The notes under the pieces were generated by a model. The model did not search any database. It saw nothing but the letters and a program-made list of their open reading frames with translations, and was not told the origin of the DNA. Below, piece after piece: positions 57,195 through 64,000 of a stretch of 64,000 nt of DNA. Within the stretch, counting starts at the first letter, position 1. Every line of letters starts with the position of its first letter. This stretch comes from an uncultured Clostridia bacterium (GTDB lineage: Bacteria; Bacillota_A; Clostridia; TANB77; CAG-508), in NCBI GenBank assembly GCA_947625985.1, contig CANQQF010000002.1:1-64000 (forward strand), given 5' to 3'. A program made the translations under genes and the position numbers.

Positions 57195-57677
57195 CTATCC
57201 CATCAACATCAATGTAATTAATACTCCCATAACTATGTCTGCTTTTGTTAAATCATCTGGCATTAAATCAAATGTTAATCCTTCATCTGGTGGCTTTTGG
57301 TCTACAATTTCCATAATAAAGTTTTTTACATTTCTAACTTTAAAATGTAAGTCAAATGGTAGAGTATCTCCTTCTCCTAATTCATTAATATCTACATATC
57401 TCGTTCCTAAGTAATTACCTTCTTCAGAAAATAATTGTAGTTTAAGAAATTTATTTGCCAAACTATTTCCTGTATTATTCAAAAATCCTTTTATTCTACC
57501 ATTTACAAGAGTAGCTTCAGATTGAAGTATTTGTATTTGTTCATTATTATTATTTTCATTCGAATAATTTATTGGTTTATAAGTTGAATTTATAGCTACT
57601 TCGATCAAAAAATTAGATATTATATAAAATCCTACTAAAATTAGAACATAGATTAGTAGTGTTTTCATCCTTTTCAT
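57195..57677 (-). CDS. Membrane-anchored FxLYD-like domain protein
   Basis: A 160-residue protein: a membrane segment at residues about 6-27, an outside domain and a weaker hydrophobic end (VMGVLITLMLMG). The middle (VNGRIKGFLNNTGNSLANKFLKLQLFSEEGNYLGTR...ELGEGDTLPFDLHF) follows the FxLYD beta-sandwich pattern (G..V.N.G, F.F.G..LGT, L..G...F). Function unknown; such domains are common in Clostridia surface proteins. GGAG precedes the ATG. Confidence 0.65.
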   Translation of the reverse strand: MKRMKTLLIYVLILVGFYIISNFLIEVAINSTYKPINYSNENNNNEQIQILQSEATLVNGRIKGFLNNTGNSLANKFLKLQLFSEEGNYLGTRYVDINELGEGDTLPFDLHFKVRNVKNFIMEIVDQKPPDEGLTFDLMPDDLTKADIVMGVLITLMLMG

Positions 57678-57756
57678 ATCTTTTCTCCATTTCCTTTTAT
57701 TTACTATTTAATTATATCAAAAAATCAGCATTTTTTCAAGGTATGGACACAATAAA

Positions 57757-57780
57757 AGCTTGCTATTAGCTAGCAAGCTA
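57757..57780 (-). terminator. Terminator of the 57785-58321 gene
   Basis: Minus-strand stem agcttgcta / tagcaagct, followed by a T-rich stretch. Confidence 0.7.
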
Positions 57781-57784
57781 AAAT

Positions 57785-58321
57785 TTAATAATTAATAATC
57801 GATGATAATTTTTTCATCTTATTATTAAATTCTTCACTGTAAAATTCTTTTTGGGCTGTTTCTTCATCTTTTAGATCAAAATAGCCTAATACTTCTACGT
57901 GTTCCGCGAACTTTTCTAAAGGAATATCCATGTAATTACTTGGTGTATATCTTGAATCTCCTCTATTTAAAACCTCTTCAACAGGATCGGCAACTTTCCA
58001 TTCGCCGTCAAAATCTTGCCATAATACTGTGCAGTATTTAGAATTTGAAAACTTCTTTTTGTTCACAAGTAAATATGTTTTAATATCATACTTACTAATT
58101 TCGTATATCATGCTTAATGAGAATGTAAGAGAGTTACCAATTCCTAAAGCTCCTAATAATTTATACGATCTTTTTAGCATGTCTTTTGCCTTAATCCCTT
58201 TATCCCCTGGTAAACTTCCAGGCCGACAAGTTGGATCATAGCAATTGTTATGACATGTATTATCATACGCAAAGTAAACTGTAGATTTGTACTGTTCGGC
58301 TGTTTCAATTCTTTTAGTCAC
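57785..58321 (-). CDS. Unknown protein, faint transglutaminase-like end
   Basis: A 178-residue protein. The segment MIYEISKYDIKTYLLVNKKK, CTVLWQDFDGEWKVADP has the layout of the second half of transglutaminase-like domains (strand, DG-W, then D-P), but the catalytic Cys region (GALGIGNSLTFS) and the HAW-type His are not there, so any such domain is inactive. The N-terminus has four Cys/His residues (CHNNCYDPTC). The start is GTG at 58321, nine bases after GAGG. Single gene with a terminator. Confidence 0.55.
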   Translation of the reverse strand: MTKRIETAEQYKSTVYFAYDNTCHNNCYDPTCRPGSLPGDKGIKAKDMLKRSYKLLGALGIGNSLTFSLSMIYEISKYDIKTYLLVNKKKFSNSKYCTVLWQDFDGEWKVADPVEEVLNRGDSRYTPSNYMDIPLEKFAEHVEVLGYFDLKDEETAQKEFYSEEFNNKMKKLSSIINY

Positions 58322-58443
58322 TTTTAAATACCTCTCATAATTTATTTGAATACAAAATAGTCCGATTTTTCATTAAATTTTACAATATTCTACTATTAAT
58401 TAACATATAATAAATTATACTACTTTTCTAAGTTTATGTCAAG

Positions 58444-61297
58444 TTATATTCTTTCTCCTCCTATCGTTTCAAATTCTTTTTCTTTTTTAGGAATTTTCCC
58501 TGTAATTCTTTCTATTAAATCAAACTTATCTTTCTGACCGTTTGTTATTCCATCCCATGTCTTAATTATCTTTTTAGCAAAATTTGTTTGACCATAGATT
58601 TCATAGAATATACTAGTAACATCTCCAACATTTTCAGAAATCTCTATTATATCTTTTTCTGTTAAGTTGTTTAGTTCTTTTTCTTTTTTCATCAACTCTT
58701 TTTTTATAAGTACATCACATGCAATTTTCATTAATACTCCGTTATTATCTGAAGCAAAATAAAGTGAATCTTCTTCATTGTTATCTCCGACATTAATGCC
58801 TTTTAAAGTTTGTTCAGTTATACATTCAATTATTTTTTCTTCAATATTATCCAAATCTTTTTTATAATTATATATTCCTTGAACTATAGGATGCATTTCA
58901 TTCATCTCATTAAATATCTCTTCAAAACATTCTTCACCGATTAAATTTTTATATTCATCCCAAAATTCTTGTTTATCCCCAAAAGTAAAACTCTTTATAG
59001 CATCTAAATCTTTATTTTTTATATTTAATTTATATAAAATAGTACGTAATATTTGAGATTCTTTAGTATAGCCACTATCTATATTTTGCTTTTTACCTTT
59101 TAGCCTCTTATTTTCTTCTTCAGAAATGTAAGGAATTTTTTTATCATTCTGTATGTAATAATTTATACACATTTCACTAAATAAGTCTGCAAAAGGCTCT
59201 TCTACTGGATATACTACATCTTTTTCTGTAATAGCCTTATTTGCAGAAATTGCATGTCCAATTTCATGAAGCATAGCTGCAACAACATCGATGTTTTCAT
59301 CTGTATTTTCTATTGTATTTTGAACCATATAAATATTTCCTTCTGCTAAATGATAATATGCTACACATTTTCCATCAGGAGCTTCTTTTACAATATGAAA
59401 CTCGGTATTTTTTAGGATTTCATTAACCTTTTCTAATGCATCATCACCATAGGTTCCTTTTACATATTCTCTAACCATTTCTTTAGAACCATCTACTAAT
59501 TTTTGAAGTTTATTAAATTGTCTTTCCATGCTTAATCCATATAAGGATCTAGTATATTCTTTTGAATCCTTAAAAAACTCTTCACCTGGTACTTTATCTG
59601 ATTTATATTTAACTTCAAGTTCCTTAAAGTTTCCTGTTAAAACATTTTTTATTATTTCTTCATCATTTGCTAATTCAAATCTATTCAACAACAATAACAT
59701 TGATGCCTTTGTTATGTTATGTGATAATTTTTCTTTATCTACTTTATCTAATATTAATTTTCTTAATGTGATATCTTTAGAGTCTGCGTTTTCTCTATCT
59801 AAGTCTCTCAAAATTTTTAAATCTTCTGAAACATTTATATCTGAAGAAATTTGAGTTGCAAGCTCTAATAACTGTTGCTGTTCTTTTTCTGAACAATCAT
59901 CTAATTTTTTATTAATTATATGATTCTCTTCCAAAATTCGTATAACATCATTTAATTCAAAAATTTTTATTTTTTTATAAGCATACTTTATAATAGCTTT
60001 CTCATCTTTATCATTAAGTTCAAAACTTTCTAACAAATCTATTACGTCAGATGATAAATTGCTATTTAACCTAGCTAATTCAAACATTATCTTTTTATCA
60101 TTTTCATCCAATTCTTTACAATGATTTAATAAATAGCTATATGATCTTATATTTCCTTCTATCTTTCCGGCAAAACCATTGTATATATCACATAATTGTT
60201 TTATTCCTAAAGATTTATCACAATTCTTATCCTGCAAGATTTTTGTAAGCTGTTCTTCTGGAATTGTTCCTACAAGCTGTAAAATTTCTGCAAATTCATC
60301 TATATTTCCTTTTACATTTTCATACCATGATTCTATCAATTCTTTTGAAAATTTAGTATGTCCAACTTTTGTGTAAACTGTTGTCATTAAATCTCCTTGT
60401 TCCTGAGGAATCTTTCTTAAGTCTTCAGAAGTCAATTCTTTTATCGTTATTCCTTTTTTATCACAATACCTTTTTATCATAGCATCACTTGTTGCTTGTA
60501 ATACTAATGAAGGGAAAACCTGATACAAATTTCTATTTACAAAAGCATTATCATTTTGCCCTTTATGTTCTAATCTATTTCCATAATATTCTGACAATAC
60601 TTGTATCATTTCATCTTCAATTTGATCTATATATTTTTCTGTTTCATTTTTTCCAACTTTAATTTCTGCCTCACTTGCTGTTTTTAATACTTCTTCAATG
60701 TCTTTACCTAATACATCTTTACATACATTAACAAATCCATCTTTAGAACCAAAAACATATTGTTTAGTTGCATCTAAATCTTTACCTTCAATTCCCAATG
60801 TATATATTAAATTACGTAGTATTTTCTCTTCTAGAATATAACCTGATTCACTTTTAAAACCATTTTCTTTTATTTTATTATATTCTTCTTTAGATATATA
60901 TGGCAATTCTTTTCCTTTTTGAATATATGCATTGATACACATTTCAGGGAACAAATCAGAAAATGCTTCATCAAAAACATCTATTACTTCTCCTTCTGAA
61001 ATTGTACGAGAAAACCTATGCGTCATTTCATGCATTATAATTTTTAATAATTTTGCTTTATTTTTATTCTCATCTATAGTTCTCTCAACAATATATAACT
61101 CATTATTTTGTGTATTAAAATATGCAGTATATCCGCATAAAATCAATTTCTGGAGACTCTTCTATATTAACTTTTATATCTTCAAATAATTCGTTAACTT
61201 TATTTAATATATCTTCCCCAAATCTTTCTTCTACAAAATCTCTAATTATATCTTTTGAAACTTCAACTGCTTCATCTAAATCTTTTTGTTCAGCCAT
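58444..61297 (-). pseudogene. Large protein with two gluzincin-like metalloprotease domains, one frameshift
   Basis: About 950 residues once the break at an A run (61139-61142 on the plus strand) is bridged. Two homologous blocks occur: block one, residues about 1-290, with HEMTH (near 89) and EAFSDLFPEMCIN; block two, about 590-880, with HEIGH (near 677) and EPFADLFSEMCIN. Each has HExxH plus the downstream Glu of gluzincins, then PYIS-EE, SGY, ILR and KDLDA. The helical linker lacks known motifs. No signal peptide, so cytoplasmic or exported by an unknown path. ATG follows GGGGGA and the addA stop by 11 bases. Not a family I can name. Confidence 0.7.
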
Positions 61298-61308
61298 TTT
61301 AATTCCCC

Positions 61309-64000
61309 CTAATCAAATTTAACTTCCAATGGACCAATTTTTGTAGAATATATATAACATTTTGCAATTTTTGTTTTTGAAGAAAGCTCTAATGCTCTTT
61401 TATATAATTCTAATTGCTTTTTATATTTATTAATTAATTCCTGTTCTTGGCCTTTTTCTACATAGTCTGTTTTGTAGTCAACTAGTACATATTCTCCCTT
61501 ATCATTTTGATAATATAAATCAATTATACCTTGTACCAAAACTACTTCATTAGTATCTTCTCCATATATTTCACTTGCAGGTATATTAATATAAAATGGC
61601 TTTTCTCTTTGGATATTTTTTGATTGTTTCAGTTCTTTCCATATATCTGTTTTTGTAAATTCTAATATTACATATGGATTAATTGCTTCAGCTTCTTTTT
61701 TAGTAATAATTTTTTTATTTAATAAACTTAATATCAATTCATTTACTTCATTTAAATCATAATCTCGTGTATAGTCAAGTTTTTGCATACATAAATGTAT
61801 TAAGGTTCCTTTTTGTGCACCTGTTATTTTTTCTTCAATATTTTCTTTCATAAAAACTGGTTTGGCAAATGTAATCTCTTTTTTTTCAAATTGATCATTT
61901 ACCATTTGCTTTATATTACTTACAGATGTCTTCGTTGGAATTGTTGTTGCTAATTTATATGGATATTCATATTCAGATTCTTTTATTTCTTTTTTTGTTT
62001 CTACTTTTTCTCCTGCTTTATTTGTCTGTATTGATTCTAGTACAGATAACGAATTTTTTAATACTATTGATTTGTTTAAAATATTAATATCAACTAGTTG
62101 TGTTCCTTCATTATATTTACAAACTAATGCTATCCAATCTAAATATGTTCTATATTGTTTTAGTAAAATAGGATTAATTTTATCATATGTCTTCGGATAT
62201 ATTTTTATTTGCTCCTCCATATTTTTTCTTTTCTTTACATAATCTCTTTCCACTCCTGTAATTATAAGCTTTTCTTTGGCTCTTGTCAATGCCACATAAA
62301 GAATTCTCATCTCTTCTGACATATTTTCTGTTAACAACTTTTCCTTAATTGCTGCTTTTGTTAATGTATCATACTCGATTTGCCCATCATAATCTATATA
62401 TTTTACTCCTATTCCCATTTCTTGATGTAATAAAATATTTTTGTTTAAATCCATTAAATTAAATTGTTTACCTGTTCCAGATAAAAATACTATAGGAAAC
62501 TCCAGTCCTTTGCTCTTATGTATACTCATAATTCTAATCACATCATCATTTTCACCAATAATTTTTGCAGATGATAAATCACCATTATTTAATCTTAATT
62601 TTTCTATGAATTTGATGAAATTATACAGCCCCTTAAAGCTTGCTGTTTCATACTGTTTGGCTTTTTCTATTAATAATTTTAGATTTGCTTGTCTTAATTC
62701 ACCATTTACTATTGATCCTACAAAATCATAAAATCCTGTATCTGAATATATTTTCCAAATAAATTCATCTAATGCTAAATACTCTTGCTCTTTTCTCCAC
62801 ATATTTAAATTATTTAAAAATTTTGTTATTTTTTTACTTAAACTCTCATCTACTTGAACTTTTGCTTTTTGCAAACAAGTATAAAAGTTACAGTATTTAT
62901 CGATTAATCGAATATCTACTAAATCATTATCTGTTAAACCTACAATACTTGACCTCAATACAGTAATTAATGGTATATCATTCATTGGGTTATCTATTAT
63001 TTTAAATAATGCCATCATTGTTTCAATTTCTATAGAATCCAAATATTGAGATGATGCATCTGAAAATACTGGCATTTGAAGTTTTAATATTTCCTGTTCA
63101 TATATTGGTGCAATATTTGAAGTAGAACGTAATAAAACAACAATGTCTTTATATTCAATATTTCTAAATTTTTGCTTTTTATTATCATATATTTTAAATT
63201 TCGAATCTATCAATTCTTTTATTTTTAATGCTACAAATTTTGCTTCTAATTCAACATTTTCTATTCTTTCTAATTCTTCTTCATCTTGATTATCTATTTC
63301 ACCTATTCGATTTTTACCTTGTTCTTCAATTTCTTGCTCTTCGGTTGTTATAATATTAAGTTCTGTTGTTAATTTTTGTTTCTCAAAATCTTCATATTTT
63401 GCACCTACATTTAAGAATTCTTCTTGTGTATATTCTATATCCCCTAATAAATTACTCATAATATTTTCAAATACTAAATTTGTAAAATCTAACACATTGC
63501 CTCTACTTCTAAAGTTTTTAAATAATTTTATCTTCAAATTATCTTGTGCTTTAATGTTTTCTTTTGTTTTATATTTTTCATACTTATCTAAAAATAACTC
63601 AGGCATTGCCTGCCTAAATTTATATATACTTTGTTTAACATCTCCAACCATAAAAATATTATTTCCTTTTGAAATAGATGTTAAAATATATTCTTGAACT
63701 AAGTTACTATCTTGATATTCATCTATAGCTATTTCCTCGTATTTTTCAGCATATCTTTTTGCTATATCAGGATTTTCTAAAATTTGTAATGCAAAATGTT
63801 CTATATCACTAAAATCAACAATATTTTTTTCTCTTTTTATTTTCGAAAACCTCTTATCAAACTCTAATATTAAATCTTTTAATTTAGATAAAATTGGATA
63901 CATATCAAATATGTCTTTGTTTAATTCTTCTGAATTAGATATTAGAATCTTTCTGATTTTTGAATCTTTTCCTGAATAATGTTTTTTCACACTATCACGA
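61309..64000 (-). CDS. addA: ATP-dependent helicase/nuclease subunit A, 5' end outside window
   Basis: The frame is open to the window edge; the usual AddA is about 1240 residues, so some 350 N-terminal residues with Walker A are missing. Seen here: Walker B IDEYQDSNLVQEY, VGDVKQSIYKFRQA, helicase motif IRIMSIHKSKGLEFPIVFL, VALTRAKEKLII and the C-terminal nuclease (GTLIHLCMQKLDY, then QGIIDLYYQN and LVDYKTD). The AddAB complex resects DNA ends for recombination. The zinc-protease-like gene follows 11 bases downstream. Confidence 0.95.
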   Translation of the reverse strand, partial: RDSVKKHYSGKDSKIRKILISNSEELNKDIFDMYPILSKLKDLILEFDKRFSKIKREKNIVDFSDIEHFALQILENPDIAKRYAEKYEEIAIDEYQDSNLVQEYILTSISKGNNIFMVGDVKQSIYKFRQAMPELFLDKYEKYKTKENIKAQDNLKIKLFKNFRSRGNVLDFTNLVFENIMSNLLGDIEYTQEEFLNVGAKYEDFEKQKLTTELNIITTEEQEIEEQGKNRIGEIDNQDEEELERIENVELEAKFVALKIKELIDSKFKIYDNKKQKFRNIEYKDIVVLLRSTSNIAPIYEQEILKLQMPVFSDASSQYLDSIEIETMMALFKIIDNPMNDIPLITVLRSSIVGLTDNDLVDIRLIDKYCNFYTCLQKAKVQVDESLSKKITKFLNNLNMWRKEQEYLALDEFIWKIYSDTGFYDFVGSIVNGELRQANLKLLIEKAKQYETASFKGLYNFIKFIEKLRLNNGDLSSAKIIGENDDVIRIMSIHKSKGLEFPIVFLSGTGKQFNLMDLNKNILLHQEMGIGVKYIDYDGQIEYDTLTKAAIKEKLLTENMSEEMRILYVALTRAKEKLIITGVERDYVKKRKNMEEQIKIYPKTYDKINPILLKQYRTYLDWIALVCKYNEGTQLVDINILNKSIVLKNSLSVLESIQTNKAGEKVETKKEIKESEYEYPYKLATTIPTKTSVSNIKQMVNDQFEKKEITFAKPVFMKENIEEKITGAQKGTLIHLCMQKLDYTRDYDLNEVNELILSLLNKKIITKKEAEAINPYVILEFTKTDIWKELKQSKNIQREKPFYINIPASEIYGEDTNEVVLVQGIIDLYYQNDKGEYVLVDYKTDYVEKGQEQELINKYKKQLELYKRALELSSKTKIAKCYIYSTKIGPLEVKFD

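Overview
The window is strongly AT-rich and looks like the chromosome of an anaerobic, spore-forming Clostridia bacterium, probably a gut lineage. The support is a trimeric NADH-type [FeFe] hydrogenase, three sporulation or germination genes (ytvI, ylbJ, sleB-like), low-GC Gram-positive signals (AGGAGG ribosome sites, TTG starts, strong sigma-A boxes with 17-bp spacers), an ileS T-box, and RqcH. No species can be named from the sequence alone.

Accessory end (1-9460). A frameshifted IS200/IS605 transposase, a NUDIX gene and a gene-poor stretch with a broken rhuM lead into a roughly 7.5-kb island lying against the 3' end of secA. A 38-bp exact direct repeat (1961-1998 and 9422-9459), which contains the secA terminator, bounds the island; the far copy also carries a diverged secA tail. 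Inside are a tyrosine integrase broken by two frameshifts, an AlbA_2/Schlafen-type protein, a membrane protein paired with a Fic protein, and a two-gene cassette (Cys-motif protein plus small membrane protein) bracketed by 40-bp palindromic repeats.

Housekeeping part (9500-64000). Most genes are on the minus strand in short operons: secA; guaB (of the type known from Tritrichomonas) and guaA; ilvBN (ilvB frameshifted); ytvI, a Cys-rich CBS protein and murD; hydCBA; uvrA; ilvE behind what looks like a complete branched-chain attenuator with leader peptide; an operon of dapD, a transglutaminase-like gene, a dapL-like aminotransferase and an M20 deacylase; uvrB; ileS with its T-box; sleB; a tight pilin-murB-yvcK-debranching enzyme-ruvC-holA run; ylbJ; rqcH (frameshifted); and addA followed by a large cytoplasmic protein with two zinc-protease-like domains (frameshifted).

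The genes cover protein export, GMP synthesis, branched-chain amino acid and diaminopimelate synthesis, cell wall, nucleotide excision and recombination repair, hydrogen metabolism and sporulation. The strongest leads are the ilvE attenuator, the secA-tail island with its repeat-flanked cassette, the duplicated gluzincin protein, and the mixed acyl/aminotransferase DAP operon. Six protein-coding genes or remnants carry frameshifts (seven breaks in all), three of them in chromosomal genes outside mobile DNA, so either the assembly has indel errors or several genes are decaying.
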